A stretch of 64,000 nucleotides of DNA from Marinobacterium lutimaris. GTDB taxonomy: Bacteria; Pseudomonadota; Gammaproteobacteria; Pseudomonadales; Balneatricaceae. How positions within the stretch are numbered: position 1 is the first letter of the stretch; every line of letters starts with the position of its first letter. Below, piece after piece: positions 38,201-49,800 of the stretch. A program made the translations under genes and the position numbers. The notes under the pieces are model-generated. The model saw only the letters and a program-made list of their open reading frames with translations, had not been told where the DNA came from and did no database searches. The stretch is taken from the NCBI RefSeq assembly GCF_900108065.1, contig NZ_FNVQ01000001.1:1426001-1490000 (forward strand). The letters run 5' to 3'.

Positions 38201-40045
38201 TTAATCCTGGGTTGCGCCCGACCAGCGCTGGATCGTTTCCCTGAACAGCACGAAATCCAGCGGTTTACTCAGGTAGTCATCCATCCCCGCGGCGAAACAC
38301 TTCTCCGCATCGCCCTTCATTGAGTTCGCGGTCATGGCGATGATCGGCACGGTACGGTAATCATCGCCAGCCTGCCCTATACGGATATTTCTCGTCGTCT
38401 CATAGCCATCCATCACTGGCATCTGACAATCCATCAGCACCAGATGAAAAAGCTGTTCAGAGGGCTGGGAGCGGAGGATTTCCAGCGCTTCCAGCCCATT
38501 TTCCGCGGTCGTAACCAGGCAACCCAGGCGCTTCAGCAACGCCACCGCAAGCACCCGGTTCACCTTGTTATCTTCCACCAGCAACACCTTACACACACCG
38601 ATTTCCGGGTGATCCTGCTGGGGTTCGACCTCAGACTGCGGCTGCTCTCCCGGCTTCAATGTAACGGTGAAATCGACTCGTGTTCCCTGCCCTGCCTGGC
38701 TATGGAGTTCAATCCGCCCGCCCATCAGCTCGCAAAGCTGCTTACAGATAGCCAGCCCAAGGCCGGTACCGCCGTATTCTCGGGTGGTGGAGGCATCAGC
38801 CTGAGAAAAGCTGTCGAAGATCTCTGCCTGACGTTCCGGCGCTATACCGATGCCAGTGTCTTCGATACTGCCTTTGAGCTCTATATCACCGGCTTCGGTA
38901 AGCCTGGTCGCAAAGGTCCCGAAGATGGTCCCCTGGTGGGTAAACTTCAGCGAGTTGCCGAAAATGTTGTAGATCACCTGGCGAATCCGATAGGGATCGC
39001 CATTTAAAAAGCGGTGCTCGATGCCATCCAGATCTATACCGCAATTGAGGCCCTTACCCTCCACCGCCGGTTTCTGCTGCAGACACATCTCCTGTATCAG
39101 TGCGACCAGGTCGAAATCCACCGCCTCGATCTGAAGCTTGCCCGCTTCCACCTTGGAGAAATCCAGAATGTCGTTAATCACCGTGATCAGAGAGTTAGCG
39201 GAGGACAGCGCCAGCTTGACCCGCTCCTTCTGTTGATCCGGCAAGGGGTTCTCATTCATCAGCTGCAGCATACCCACCACACCGTTCATCGGCGTGCGGA
39301 TCTCATGGCTCATATTGGCCAGAAACTCCCCTTTGGCGCGGCTGGCCTGGTGCGCTAAAGCGAGCGCCTCTTCGAGATTCTTCTTCTCCTCCTTGAGCTG
39401 GCTGCGCATATAACCGAATCGCTCAGAAAGATGACCGATCTCATCGTTGCCGCGGGAGACGATTGGATATTCAAAGTCCCCGCCGGAGAGCGCATCTACG
39501 GCCACGGTCAGACGCTGCAGACGTTTATGCACCAGCAGGTAGAACGCCAGTGCCGTCATCAATGCCACCAGCACGATCACCGTGACCAGCGTGTAGTAGA
39601 TCGAGTCGGTTTTGGCCTGAACACTGGCCTCGATGGAGCGTGTATCGTAATAAAGCTCCAGATACCCGATAGGAAACTCATCAACGTGAATCTCCTGGGA
39701 ATAAACGCTAACGCCACTACCATCCTTCGGTGGTTGCGGCACCAGCAACGGATAAAGAGAGACCCCTTTCCCGTTGTACAGGCCGATCTCAAGCCAGCGG
39801 GGATTGTCCTCAAGGATCTTGTCCAGGGTGTCATAGATGTTGGACAGATCCCGCTGAATCAACATCGGCACCAGCCCCTCGCTGACGATATGCAGAGAGC
39901 TTTGCACCTCAGACTCGGCATTATCCAAAGTCTGCTGCGTCAGACCCGGTGCCCAGACGAATCGCGCATACAACAGGGCACACACCAGCACCCCAAGCAC
40001 CGGAATAAGAAAGCGAAGAAACAGGCTGCTGAAGCGAAAGTTCAT
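38201..40045 (-). CDS. Hybrid sensor histidine kinase with receiver domain
   Basis: Membrane two-component kinase of 614 residues. Helix 1 (about 8-30), a periplasmic part of about 120 residues, helix 2 (about 152-175), HAMP, then HisKA with His247 (FLANMSHEIRTPMNG), an HATPase domain (GTGLGLAICKQL) and a C-terminal receiver with Asp539 (VLMDCQMPVMDGYE). The ATG at 40045 comes 1 nt after the stop of the binding-protein gene, so the two are translated together. The next phosphotransfer partner is not encoded nearby. The periplasmic domain is small, and the upstream PhnD-like protein may deliver the signal. Confidence 0.9.
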   Translation of the reverse strand: MNFRFSSLFLRFLIPVLGVLVCALLYARFVWAPGLTQQTLDNAESEVQSSLHIVSEGLVPMLIQRDLSNIYDTLDKILEDNPRWLEIGLYNGKGVSLYPLLVPQPPKDGSGVSVYSQEIHVDEFPIGYLELYYDTRSIEASVQAKTDSIYYTLVTVIVLVALMTALAFYLLVHKRLQRLTVAVDALSGGDFEYPIVSRGNDEIGHLSERFGYMRSQLKEEKKNLEEALALAHQASRAKGEFLANMSHEIRTPMNGVVGMLQLMNENPLPDQQKERVKLALSSANSLITVINDILDFSKVEAGKLQIEAVDFDLVALIQEMCLQQKPAVEGKGLNCGIDLDGIEHRFLNGDPYRIRQVIYNIFGNSLKFTHQGTIFGTFATRLTEAGDIELKGSIEDTGIGIAPERQAEIFDSFSQADASTTREYGGTGLGLAICKQLCELMGGRIELHSQAGQGTRVDFTVTLKPGEQPQSEVEPQQDHPEIGVCKVLLVEDNKVNRVLAVALLKRLGCLVTTAENGLEALEILRSQPSEQLFHLVLMDCQMPVMDGYETTRNIRIGQAGDDYRTVPIIAMTANSMKGDAEKCFAAGMDDYLSKPLDFVLFRETIQRWSGATQD

Positions 40046-40046
40046 A

Positions 40047-40862
40047 TCAGTTTGCAAAGCGCTCAAGATGAAGTTCAGCCACCGGGTCATAATCCTGCAG
40101 CGACGTCCGTACCGGTTTTTTCATCGGTATCGCCTCAAACAGATCTGGCGCTTCAGCCGCTATCGCCAGCAGCTGCTCCACCACCCGTTCGGCCAGATCA
40201 GGATCTACCCGGGGATGGATCACCAGCGGATGCGAAGACACCTCCTGGGTGGTATAGATCACTTTCAGCGCTGATTTCAGCTCCTCCGGCTGCTCATCCA
40301 GCGTACGCTGAATACCACCACCGGCGCTGGCTAAACCCTTGGCAACATAGAGATAGACCGAAGGATGGGTTTTGACATACTCAGGATTAACCCTAACCTG
40401 GTGTAGCTGTTGCAGCTCGGCCCGCATCAGCAGCGAGGCTCCCAATGCGTTCGGCGAAGGGAATGCCAGTGTCTTGCCATTCAGCTCCGAGACGCTCTGG
40501 ATATCGGAGTCTTTCCTCACTACGAGTACACCCTGCAACCCTCTGGAACCGGACCTGAGTACCGGCAGATAGCCCTGCTTCTGGTTCGCGACAACCGCAT
40601 GATAGGGGTTCATATAAGCCAGGTCGTAGAGGCCTTCCGCGAACTTGGACTCAAAATCGGGGATATTTTCCGCGCCGACAAACTCCAGGTTACAGCTGAC
40701 CGAAGCTTCCAGCCTGTCGATGATCGGCTGCCAGATCTGCAACAGTTTGCGCTGTTCAAACTGGGGCACCACTCCCAGCTTCAGATTGCACTCCTCGGCC
40801 CAACCCGGGACCGATATCAATAGCGCGGCGGAAGCCAGTAAATAACGGAGAAGCTTGCTCAT
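40047..40862 (-). CDS. PhnD-like periplasmic substrate-binding protein
   Basis: Phosphate/phosphite/phosphonate-type binding protein of 271 residues. A signal peptide (about 1-22, ending PGWAEEC) precedes the fold, with LKLGVVPQFEQRKLLQIWQP and the FAEGLYDLAYMNPYHAVVAN stretch typical of PhnD relatives. No ABC transporter genes are adjacent; the next gene is a hybrid histidine kinase. This layout suggests a periplasmic sensor that presents a ligand to the kinase rather than a transport protein. Ligand unknown; ATG at 40862 has a normal signal sequence behind it. Confidence 0.85.
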   Translation of the reverse strand: MSKLLRYLLASAALLISVPGWAEECNLKLGVVPQFEQRKLLQIWQPIIDRLEASVSCNLEFVGAENIPDFESKFAEGLYDLAYMNPYHAVVANQKQGYLPVLRSGSRGLQGVLVVRKDSDIQSVSELNGKTLAFPSPNALGASLLMRAELQQLHQVRVNPEYVKTHPSVYLYVAKGLASAGGGIQRTLDEQPEELKSALKVIYTTQEVSSHPLVIHPRVDPDLAERVVEQLLAIAAEAPDLFEAIPMKKPVRTSLQDYDPVAELHLERFAN

Positions 40863-40977
40863 CTGCACTCTCAAATAGATAGGTAAACGTCGATAGGCGA
40901 ATATCGTCAAAGCTAAAGGCTACGCCTGATTCAAGCAAGACTACTTTAGAAAGCGTTAAAGCAAAGCTAAAACCAAG

Positions 40978-42051
<1,074 letters not shown>

Positions 42052-42370
42052 CGCTGTGAGAGTCCTGATTCAGTTTTTGCTGGCCCGCAGTTTATAGCAA
42101 CAATTTACAACAACGGCAGGCGCTCGAAACAATTAAGCCCGAGTTGTTTGCTCTCCTGCACTAAAGGCCAAGCTCAATCAGCTTTACCGGTATCCCCCGG
42201 GTGCATCAGATCACCGCTCCCCTGCTCTAACGCTATTATAAAAGTTCTCTCTGAGTCTGGAGTCCAGCGAGCATTAAATGGCCGAAGGCAGATCTTTGTC
42301 TGGAGCCCGACTTGCTGCAGAATGGTGACCGAGTGAGCCATCGTTCCATCTTTTGATTCGCAGGGCCTGC
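42052..42370. other. Divergent intergenic region, dmeF / membrane protein
   Basis: 319 nt between the dmeF start and the next gene. No convincing small gene; one short leftward frame has no ribosome-binding site. No metal-regulator palindrome was found. Confidence 0.35.
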
Positions 42371-42823
42371 ATGAAGAATTACAAATTAACAATTATCGGA
42401 GCCGTTTGTGCGCTGCTCGTTTACCTGGGCTCTATGGTTTTTAAGGTCGAACTCTTTGAGCTGCTGCTCGAGCTTCTCGATGAACTGGAACACCTGGAAA
42501 TAGATGAGCTGATCATACCGCTGCTGGTCTTTATCACCTTTTTCGTGGCCGATTCGGTACGCAGGAGTAGAGCCGACCGCATCGCTAAGGAGAAAGTGAA
42601 GATCTACCAGGCCATGGTTCAATCGACACACCATGTGCTGAACAACCTGCTCAACCAGATGCTATTCGTGAAGATGAAAGCTGAAGACACCCCAGGTTTT
42701 GACCCCGAAGTGATCGATATCTACGACAAGATTGTCGAAGATGCGGAAACCCAGATCCATGCGCTAAGCAATGTCACTACGGTTTCCGAAGAGAGCATCC
42801 ATGACTCGGTGCGGCCGAAATAA
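42371..42823 (+). CDS. Membrane protein with a histidine-kinase-like helix, no ATPase
   Basis: Protein of 150 residues not recognised as a named family. Two hydrophobic segments (about 5-25 and 45-65) are separated by an acidic stretch (LLELLDELEHLEIDELI). After the second comes a positively charged linker and then MVQSTHHVLNNLLNQMLFVK, which resembles the phospho-acceptor helix of histidine kinases in having His before NNLLNQ. No HATPase domain follows; the protein ends about 60 residues later. It may be a degenerate or partner-dependent dimerisation domain. Start ATG at 42371. Confidence 0.6.
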   Translation: MKNYKLTIIGAVCALLVYLGSMVFKVELFELLLELLDELEHLEIDELIIPLLVFITFFVADSVRRSRADRIAKEKVKIYQAMVQSTHHVLNNLLNQMLFVKMKAEDTPGFDPEVIDIYDKIVEDAETQIHALSNVTTVSEESIHDSVRPK

Positions 42824-42868
42824 TGTAACTCCTCCGCAAAACGCATTAACTGAACGGGATTAGCCGTT

Positions 42869-43378
42869 TCAACGAAGTAGCAGTTCTTCATTGATCGAGA
42901 TAAAAGCGCTGGCCGCGTTGATTAAAGAAGACGCTGTCAGCTGCGGCACGCCGTAGACCTCGACCCGCTTACCTTTTTCACGCAGCTTGTTGGCCAGCAG
43001 ATCGAAATCGCCATCGCCGGACACCAGCACGACAATATCCGCCTGTTCGGCATACTCCAGCGCGTCGATGGTGATCCCCACATCCCAGTCGCCCTTGGCG
43101 GAGCCATCGGCACGCTGGATAAACGGCTTGAGCTTCACCTCGAAGCCGATCGCGCGCAGGATATTCTGGAACTCGCGCTGTTTTTGATCGCCGCGGTCCG
43201 TGGCATAGGCGAACGCTTTCACCACTTCCCTGTCGGCAGTGGCACGCCGCCAGAAGCGGTTGTAGTCGAAATTGCGCTGATAGATTTTACGGCTGGTGTA
43301 GTAGACGTTTTGCACATCCACCAAAAGGACAACTCGTTGCACGGGCTCGTTCTCACGCGGGTGAGCGTCAAGGCTCAC
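42869..43378 (-). CDS. LabA/NYN domain protein (DUF88)
   Basis: Putative PIN-like nuclease of the NYN family, 169 residues. The acidic active-site residues lie in LLVDVQNVYY, KGDWDVGITIDALEYA and VLVSGDGDFDLLANKL. Members include LabA and are linked to RNA processing or regulation. The start is a GTG (43378); another GTG 12 codons in (before QRVVLLVD) is possible. Convergent with the preceding membrane-protein gene. Confidence 0.9.
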   Translation of the reverse strand: MSLDAHPRENEPVQRVVLLVDVQNVYYTSRKIYQRNFDYNRFWRRATADREVVKAFAYATDRGDQKQREFQNILRAIGFEVKLKPFIQRADGSAKGDWDVGITIDALEYAEQADIVVLVSGDGDFDLLANKLREKGKRVEVYGVPQLTASSLINAASAFISINEELLLR

Positions 43379-43465
43379 CTGTTTTTACAGCGAGGGCAAG
43401 TTTTGCATCTACATAGATGAGCCTTGCGCCGCGCACTCCAGAAGCGCTCCAGTACCGGACACACG

Positions 43466-43493
43466 AAAAAAAGGGCGCCACTCAGACGCCCTT
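43466..43493 (-). terminator. Terminator of the RND efflux operon
   Basis: AAGGGCG and CGCCCTT form a 7-bp stem with a 9-nt loop; on the minus strand it runs into a T tract. It lies 29 nt past the end of the outer-membrane gene. Confidence 0.85.
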
Positions 43494-43521
43494 GTAACAC
43501 TAACCCTTAATCCCTGGTTTC

Positions 43522-44943
43522 CTACTGCGTTGCAGGCTCCGGCTTAACAGCAGCTTCAGACCAGCCGCCGCCGAGCGCTTTATAGAGCTCGATTTTCGAG
43601 GTCATCTGTGCAAGCTGGTCGGTCAGCAGCGTTTGGCGCGCGGACAGCAGTTGGCGCTGGGCATCCAGCAAGGTGAGGTAGTTATCGACACCTTCGTCAT
43701 AGCGTTTTTGCGCCATTTCGCTGTACTCGGTGGCCGAGTCCACCAACGCCTGCTGGCTATGGATCTGCTTATCCCAGGTGCCCTTGGCTGCCAGCCCATC
43801 CGTCACTTCCCGGAATGCGCGCTGAATCGACTGCTCATAAGTGGCTACGCCGATATCCTTCTGGATCTCAGCGTAATCCAGGCTTGCCTTGAGCCTACCG
43901 CCATTAAAAATGGGGAGATGGATCTGCGGCGTAAAGCTCCAGGCTGCAGAACCCGAATCAAACAGTCCACTCAAATGCGTACTGGCACTCCCCGCACTAC
44001 CGGTTAGTCTGATGCTGGGAAAAAACGCCGCTCTGGCCGCGCCGATATTCGCATTGGCCGCCATCAGTTGATGCTCAGCAGCACTAATATCCGGGCGCTG
44101 CTCGAGCACGCCGGCAGGCAGACCTGCCGGAATCTCAGCAAGCAGTGGCGCGGCCAGATCCGTAGCGGGCAGATCCTGCGGAACCGGGCTGCCCAGTAGC
44201 AGCGCCAGGGCATTCTTGTCCTGTGCGACCTGACGGGTAAAGGCATGAACCTGCCCCTCGGCGCTGTATACCAGCGTTCTCGCCTGACGCACATCAAGGC
44301 CTGAGGCTGTACCAGCGCCACTGCTGGCCTGCACCAGTTCCAGATTATGGCGGTAGTTTTCCAATGTGGAGCGGGTGACACTCAGTAGCTGCTGATCGGT
44401 ACGCCATGTCAGATAGGCGATGGCGACATTGGCGACCAACCCCAACTGCACGCTGCGTCGTGTGTCATCACTGGCCAGGTAAGTTTCCAAGGCCGCCTTA
44501 TCCAGGCTGCGCACCCTGCCCCATAGATCGACTTCATAACTCGTCAGCCCCACCTCCAGACTGCTGTTGCCAGCGGTGGTTTGCTGCCCGCCCGGTGCAA
44601 GATCACCAGGCACTCTTGAGCGCCCGCCACGGCCATCAATGCCGACTTCAGGCATCAGCGCTGCACCCTGAATACGGTACTGGGCGCGATAGGCATCGAC
44701 ATTCAACAGCGCCTTGCGCAGATCCCGGTTATTTTCCAGCGCCAGCGCCACCAACTGATGCAGTGCAGGATCCTGAAAGAAGGTATTCCAACTGATTTGC
44801 GAGGCATCGCCGTCGGCCGCAGCTGAATACGCAGCGCCTTCGGGGTAGGCGTTCGGTACGGGGGCCTCAGGACGTTGGTAGTCTGGGACCAGACTGCACC
44901 CACCCAACGCCATCGCGGTCACTAAAAGCAGGGGCCTACGCAT
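43522..44943 (-). CDS. RND efflux outer-membrane channel (OprM/TtgC type)
   Basis: Trimeric outer-membrane tunnel of the NodT/OprM family, 473 residues. A lipoprotein signal ends in the lipobox [12 protein letters not shown], so it is lipid-anchored. Two repeats of the outer-membrane efflux domain follow (about 60-250 and 270-455). The start is ATG at 44943, overlapping the pump gene by 8 nt. Third gene of the operon, after the fusion protein and the pump, and followed by a terminator. Confidence 0.94.
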   Translation of the reverse strand: MRRPLLLVTAMALGGCSLVPDYQRPEAPVPNAYPEGAAYSAAADGDASQISWNTFFQDPALHQLVALALENNRDLRKALLNVDAYRAQYRIQGAALMPEVGIDGRGGRSRVPGDLAPGGQQTTAGNSSLEVGLTSYEVDLWGRVRSLDKAALETYLASDDTRRSVQLGLVANVAIAYLTWRTDQQLLSVTRSTLENYRHNLELVQASSGAGTASGLDVRQARTLVYSAEGQVHAFTRQVAQDKNALALLLGSPVPQDLPATDLAAPLLAEIPAGLPAGVLEQRPDISAAEHQLMAANANIGAARAAFFPSIRLTGSAGSASTHLSGLFDSGSAAWSFTPQIHLPIFNGGRLKASLDYAEIQKDIGVATYEQSIQRAFREVTDGLAAKGTWDKQIHSQQALVDSATEYSEMAQKRYDEGVDNYLTLLDAQRQLLSARQTLLTDQLAQMTSKIELYKALGGGWSEAAVKPEPATQ

Positions 44944-47900
44944 TATTCTGCCCTCCTGCATCTGTCTCGATGATCTCAGCACCAGACTTTTTGCGGCTGA
45001 ACAGTTTTGTCACCGACACATAGAACAGGGGTACGAAGAAAATGGCCAGGAAGGTAGCGGCCAACGTGCCACCCACCACTGAAGTGCCAATTGAATGCTG
45101 GCTGCCGCTGCCCGGACCGTAGGCGCGTGCCAAGGGTAAGGTGCCCATGACAAAGGCGATGGAGGTCATAATGATTGGTCGCAGTCGCATACGTGCCGCC
45201 TCGGCTGCCGCCTGCATCAGCGAGCGCCCCTGCTGCTCATACAGCTCTTTGGCGAACTCGACGATCAGGATGGCGTTTTTTGCCGCAAGTCCCATGGTCG
45301 TCAGCATCCCCACCTGGAAGAACACATCGTTGGAGAGGCCTCTGCCCAGAGTAGCCACCACCGCGCCCAGGATCCCCAACGGCACCACGAGCATGATCGA
45401 TACCGGCACCGACCAACTTTCGTATAGAGCCGCCAGGCACAGGAACACCATGATCAGGGACAGGACATAGAGCGTGGTTGACTGGGAACCTGCCGCCCGC
45501 TCCTCGTAGGAAAGCCCGGTCCAGGCCACGCCAAAGCCGGTCGGCAGTTTGGCGGAGATGCGCTCGATAGCGGCCATGGCATCGCCAGTGCTGTAGCCTT
45601 CGGCTGGCTGTCCCAACAGCTCTACAGACGGGATACCGCCATAGCGCTCCAGCTTCGGAGAGCCGTAGACCCAATCGCCCGAGGCAAAGGCGGAGAAAGG
45701 CACCATCTGGCCGGCGGCGTTGCGCACGTACCATTTATCGAAGTCTTCCGGCGAGATGCGTGCATCCATTTCACCCTGGACATACACCTTCTTGACCCTG
45801 CCCTTGTCGATGAAGTCATTGACATAGGTCGAGCCCCAGGCCACCGACATGGTGTTATCTATCGACTCAATTGAGACCTGCAGCGCGCGGGCTTTCTCGT
45901 CATCAATGGTGACCTGGTACTGGGCCTCGTCATCCAGACCATTGGGCCGGACGATAGCCAGTGCAGGCTCGGTTTCTACCAATTGCAACAACTGGTTACG
46001 CGCGTCCATCAGCGCAGCATGACCGCGGGCACCGTTGTCCTGCAGGAAGAGGTCGAAGCCGGTTGCGTTACCCATTTCCATGATGGCCGGCGGTACGATC
46101 GAAATCACGTTGGCATCACGAAGGGTATCCGCAAACTGCGTGATGCGCTGAGAGATAGCGAAGGCCGAGTTTTTGCTTGAGATACGCTCTTCAAAAGGCT
46201 TCAGCCGCACCCAGACCACCGCCGAGTTCTGCCCCCGACCGGCGAAGTTGAAGCCGCTGAGGCTGAACGCAGAGACCACCCCTTCCTTCTCATCCTCAAG
46301 CAGATAGTCCCGCACCTGATTGAGCACCGCCGCTGTGCGTTCCGCGCTGCTGTTCGGCGGCGTCTGGATCTGTACGATGAGCAACCCCTGGTCTTCATCC
46401 GGAAGAAACGCCGTTGGCAGGTGATGGAACAGCACGGCCACCCCGGCCAGAAGCAAGGCATAAACCGCGAAGGTGCGTTTGGGTTTACGCAGAATTTTCG
46501 ACACTGAGGCTTCATACCGATCGGTATTACGCTCGAACACGCGGTTGAACCAGGCAAAGAAGCCGGTTTGCTTTTTGCTGCCAGCGTGCGCCTTGAGCAT
46601 GGTGGCGCACAAGGCAGGCGTGAAGATCAGCGCAACCAGAACCGACAGCCCCATCGCGGTGATGATGGTAATGGAAAACTGGCGGTAGATAATGCCGACC
46701 GAACCACCGAAGAATGCCATCGGCATAAACACGGCACTGATAACCAGACCAATTCCCACCAGGGCCCCGGAGATCTGCTGCATCGACTTGTAGGTCGCTT
46801 CACGAGGGGAGAGGTGCTCCTCCGCCATCAGCCGCTCCACGTTCTCCACTACCACAATGGCGTCATCCACCAGCAGGCCGATCGCCAGCACCATGGCAAA
46901 CATGGTCATCACGTTGATGGTAAAGCCACAGGCGTAAAGCACGCCAAAGGTACCCAGCAACACCACCGGCACCGCCAGTGTCGGCACCAGTGTGGCACGC
47001 AGGTTCTGCAGGAACAGCAGCATCACCAGGAACACAAGGCCAATCGCCTCGAACAGGGTATGTATAACCGAATCGATGGACGCCTTCACAGAGGGGCTGG
47101 TGTCGTAGGGGTAAACGACCTCTATGCCAGGTGGCAGATACGGCTTGAGCTGATCGACGGTGTCCTTGACACGCTCGACGGTCTCCAGCAGGTTTGCGCC
47201 GCTGGCCAGACGCAAAGCGATGCCTGCCGCAGGCTGGCCGTTGTAGTTCACATCAAAGTCATAGGTTTCATTCCCCAGCACCACTTCGCCCAAATCCTTC
47301 AAGCGAATCTGCGAACCGTCTGGCTGTACCTTGACCAGAATTTCCTTGAACTCGTCTGCGCTTTTGAGCCGGGTCTTACCAATAACCGTGGCGCTCAGCT
47401 CAACGCCTTTACGCGTTGGCAAACCGCCCAGGGAGCCAGACGAGACCTGCACGTTCTGGGCTGAAATGGCAGCGGTGACGTCGCTCGGCATCAGCTGGTA
47501 ACTGTTGAGTTTGGCGGGATCCAACCAGATGCGCATGGCATTCTGAAAGCCGAACACGAAGAAGTCGCCCACCCCTTGGGTACGGGACAGCGGATCCTGA
47601 AAGTTCGAAACGATCAGGTTACCCAGGTCCCCGTAGTTCAACTTGCCATCCTTGGAGTAGATGCTCACCAGCAGCATGAAATTCAACTGGAATTTCACCA
47701 CGCGAACGCCCTGACGCTGCACCTCTTCCGGCAAGTTGGTTGTCGCCAGTTGCAGCTTGTTCTGCACCTGAACCTGCGCTATGTCAGGATCAACGCCCTG
47801 GTCGAACGTGACGGTGATTTCCACGCTACCGTCGCTATTCGCGGCAGAGCTGATATAACGCAACCCATCAAGACCGTTCAACTGCTGCTCAATCACCTGG

Positions 47901-48085
47901 ACCACCGTGTCCTGAGCGGTCTGCGCAGACGCCCCCGGGTAGGTGACGGAGATCTGAATCGCCGGCGCGGCGATATTCGGATACTGGTTCACCGGCAGGC
48001 TATGGATCGCCAGGGCTCCATCCAACATGATTGCGAGAGCAATCACCCAGGCGAAAATCGGGCGGTCAATAAAAAATCGAGACAT
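44936..48085 (-). CDS. RND multidrug efflux pump (MexB/TtgB/AcrB type)
   Basis: Proton-driven inner-membrane pump of 1049 residues, HAE1 family. The proton-relay residues are in helix 4 ([18 protein letters not shown], two Asp), and the Lys and Thr positions later in the protein are in conserved context. The sequence is colinear with MexB and TtgB ([20 protein letters not shown] at the start; [17 protein letters not shown] in the porter domain). Substrates of this group are solvents, antibiotics and detergents; the exact range cannot be predicted. Confidence 0.95.
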   Translation of the reverse strand: MSRFFIDRPIFAWVIALAIMLDGALAIHSLPVNQYPNIAAPAIQISVTYPGASAQTAQDTVVQVIEQQLNGLDGLRYISSAANSDGSVEITVTFDQGVDPDIAQVQVQNKLQLATTNLPEEVQRQGVRVVKFQLNFMLLVSIYSKDGKLNYGDLGNLIVSNFQDPLSRTQGVGDFFVFGFQNAMRIWLDPAKLNSYQLMPSDVTAAISAQNVQVSSGSLGGLPTRKGVELSATVIGKTRLKSADEFKEILVKVQPDGSQIRLKDLGEVVLGNETYDFDVNYNGQPAAGIALRLASGANLLETVERVKDTVDQLKPYLPPGIEVVYPYDTSPSVKASIDSVIHTLFEAIGLVFLVMLLFLQNLRATLVPTLAVPVVLLGTFGVLYACGFTINVMTMFAMVLAIGLLVDDAIVVVENVERLMAEEHLSPREATYKSMQQISGALVGIGLVISAVFMPMAFFGGSVGIIYRQFSITIITAMGLSVLVALIFTPALCATMLKAHAGSKKQTGFFAWFNRVFERNTDRYEASVSKILRKPKRTFAVYALLLAGVAVLFHHLPTAFLPDEDQGLLIVQIQTPPNSSAERTAAVLNQVRDYLLEDEKEGVVSAFSLSGFNFAGRGQNSAVVWVRLKPFEERISSKNSAFAISQRITQFADTLRDANVISIVPPAIMEMGNATGFDLFLQDNGARGHAALMDARNQLLQLVETEPALAIVRPNGLDDEAQYQVTIDDEKARALQVSIESIDNTMSVAWGSTYVNDFIDKGRVKKVYVQGEMDARISPEDFDKWYVRNAAGQMVPFSAFASGDWVYGSPKLERYGGIPSVELLGQPAEGYSTGDAMAAIERISAKLPTGFGVAWTGLSYEERAAGSQSTTLYVLSLIMVFLCLAALYESWSVPVSIMLVVPLGILGAVVATLGRGLSNDVFFQVGMLTTMGLAAKNAILIVEFAKELYEQQGRSLMQAAAEAARMRLRPIIMTSIAFVMGTLPLARAYGPGSGSQHSIGTSVVGGTLAATFLAIFFVPLFYVSVTKLFSRKKSGAEIIETDAGGQNNA

Positions 48086-48095
48086 CCTCCCCCCC

Positions 48096-49223
48096 TCAGT
48101 TTGCTGTCAAAGCAAGGTTAAGGTGGACGTTGGAAGCAGGCTGCGCGTCAACCAGCGAGTCGCCCCGAACAAACTGCAGCCCCTCGGTGATCACCCGTTC
48201 ACCGGGTTTAACGCCAGTGGTGACCAACCAGGTGTTACCGACGGTGCGAACCGTCTCAAGGTCTCGCTGCTCAACATGGTTGTCCGGCGTAATGACCCAT
48301 GCGGTGGCAACGCCGCGGCTATCACGGACAATGGCCTGCTGCGGCACCAGGATGGCGTTCTCGCGGACCCCCTCTTTGACCTGGGCGTGCACAAACATAC
48401 CGGGCAGCAGGGCCCGTTCAGGATTCGGGAACACTGCGCGTAGCGTCACCGACCCGGTGCCCTGATCGACGCTGACCTCAGAGAATTTCAACGTGCCGGA
48501 CAGCGGATAAGCGCTGCCGTCATCCAGCGTCAGGCTCACCTCGGCCTGATCAACGCCGCTAGCCTTGAGTTCACCAGCCTTCAGCGCACGTTTCAGTGCC
48601 AAAATGCGGGTAATCGGCTGGGTTACATCGACATAGATGGGATCAAGCTGGTTCACGGTCGCCATGGGTTCGCTCTGACCATCGGTCAACAGTGCCCCCT
48701 CGGTCACGTTGGAGCGACCGATCCGACCGGTGATCGGCGACAGCACCTTGGTGTACTGCACATTGATATCCGCCATGCGTTTATCGGCTTCAGCCTGCTT
48801 CCACGCCGCCACCGCATCATCATGCTCCTGCTGGCTCACGGCGCTGGCATTGAGCAAACGCTCGTAGCGCTCAGCCAGATTATGCGCACTGCGAAGATTG
48901 GCCTCTGCCCGCGCTTGTTGAGCCAGATAAGTACGAGGATCGATCTGGTAAAGCTGCTGCCCCTGCTTGACCTCTGAGCCTTCGGTGAACAGGCGCTTCT
49001 CCAAAATACCCGCCACCTGCGGGCGTACCTGTGCAACACGGTAAGCCGAGGTTCGACCGGGTAGATCTGTGGTTAACGTAAGCGGTGTTTCGGTGATTTC
49101 GTAATAGCCGACCGTCAAGGCCTGAGCCTGGGTCTCTTCCTGGTCGGCGGCATTGCACCCAGCGAGTAGCAGTGCTGAAAGGGGCAAAACGCGTAAAGCT
49201 GATCTTGAAAATGAAATGTCCAT
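48096..49223 (-). CDS. RND periplasmic adaptor (MexA/TtgA type)
   Basis: Membrane-fusion protein linking pump and outer-membrane channel, 375 residues. A lipobox (LLLAGCNA) follows a short signal; then barrel-sandwich halves flank a coiled-coil hairpin (about 95-165, [20 protein letters not shown]), with the beta-barrel domains at the C-terminus. First gene of the operon, 10 nt before the pump gene. No TetR or other regulator gene is divergent from it, unlike ttgR-ttgABC; control may be from elsewhere. Confidence 0.94.
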   Translation of the reverse strand: MDISFSRSALRVLPLSALLLAGCNAADQEETQAQALTVGYYEITETPLTLTTDLPGRTSAYRVAQVRPQVAGILEKRLFTEGSEVKQGQQLYQIDPRTYLAQQARAEANLRSAHNLAERYERLLNASAVSQQEHDDAVAAWKQAEADKRMADINVQYTKVLSPITGRIGRSNVTEGALLTDGQSEPMATVNQLDPIYVDVTQPITRILALKRALKAGELKASGVDQAEVSLTLDDGSAYPLSGTLKFSEVSVDQGTGSVTLRAVFPNPERALLPGMFVHAQVKEGVRENAILVPQQAIVRDSRGVATAWVITPDNHVEQRDLETVRTVGNTWLVTTGVKPGERVITEGLQFVRGDSLVDAQPASNVHLNLALTAN

Positions 49224-49249
49224 GGGTCTCCGCTACAGCAGCGCTGTCG

Positions 49250-49286
49250 CACGCAGATATCTGCGTGAGCAGGGTTGAGCCTGCTC
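49250..49286. promoter_or_regulatory. Two adjacent palindromes upstream of the efflux operon
   Basis: CACGCAGAT-ATCTGCGTG (49250-49267) is a perfect 18-bp palindrome. It shares its last G with a second inverted repeat, GAGCAGG (49267-49273) and CCTGCTC (49280-49286). They lie 27-63 bp upstream of the adaptor start. Operators or leader hairpins are both possible. Confidence 0.5.
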
Positions 49287-49800
49287 GCAACGCTGGCGTG
49301 TATGTTTAAGGCAAAAGAGGTCGATGTCAGAGCTGGCTCAACATCGGCGGACGATTCTACAGTTCATCCCGGCAGGAATTAATTGGCGATAATTCCACTC
49401 ATTTAGTCCCAAAATTCCAGTATTAAAGCTGACCCTCTAAGCAGTTCTGCTTCAAAACCTAGACTTCAAAGAACAGATATATCTTTGTTTTAAAAACAAA
49501 AATTAGAAATAAGGACGCCGCAGAAGTGAACGAATGGCGCAACCGACAGCGTTGCACGCTTGAATACGCCCTGGAAGCAGAAGGAAGAATCTGTACTGGC
49601 TTCTCGGCTTTATCTGGATACCGCTTTTTCGCCGAGTACGCAGCGAGCCATTACAGACTTAAAGAAGAGAGAAGAGATTCCCTGGTCGTTGCGCGGCCAG
49701 CTATCCTGGCCGCACTTATCAGGGCTTTACGACGCCTAACACGCTGCGAAGATCATCGCTTTCTTGCGGCAAACGTCACCGCCCTTAAACCAGGGGGGTT
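49287..49800. other. Intergenic region between efflux operon and SDR gene
   Basis: About 510 nt, AT-rich in the middle (49380-49510). A rightward 92-codon frame at 49526 lacks a ribosome-binding site at proper distance and resembles no protein, so it is not called. No RNA gene or mobile element is seen. It includes the weak promoter at 49354-49382. Confidence 0.35.
49354..49382 (-). promoter_or_regulatory. Possible promoter of the efflux operon
   Basis: On the minus strand TTAATT and TAGAAT are 17 bp apart. The -10 is good and the -35 weak. It would give a leader of about 125 nt containing both palindromes. Confidence 0.3.
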
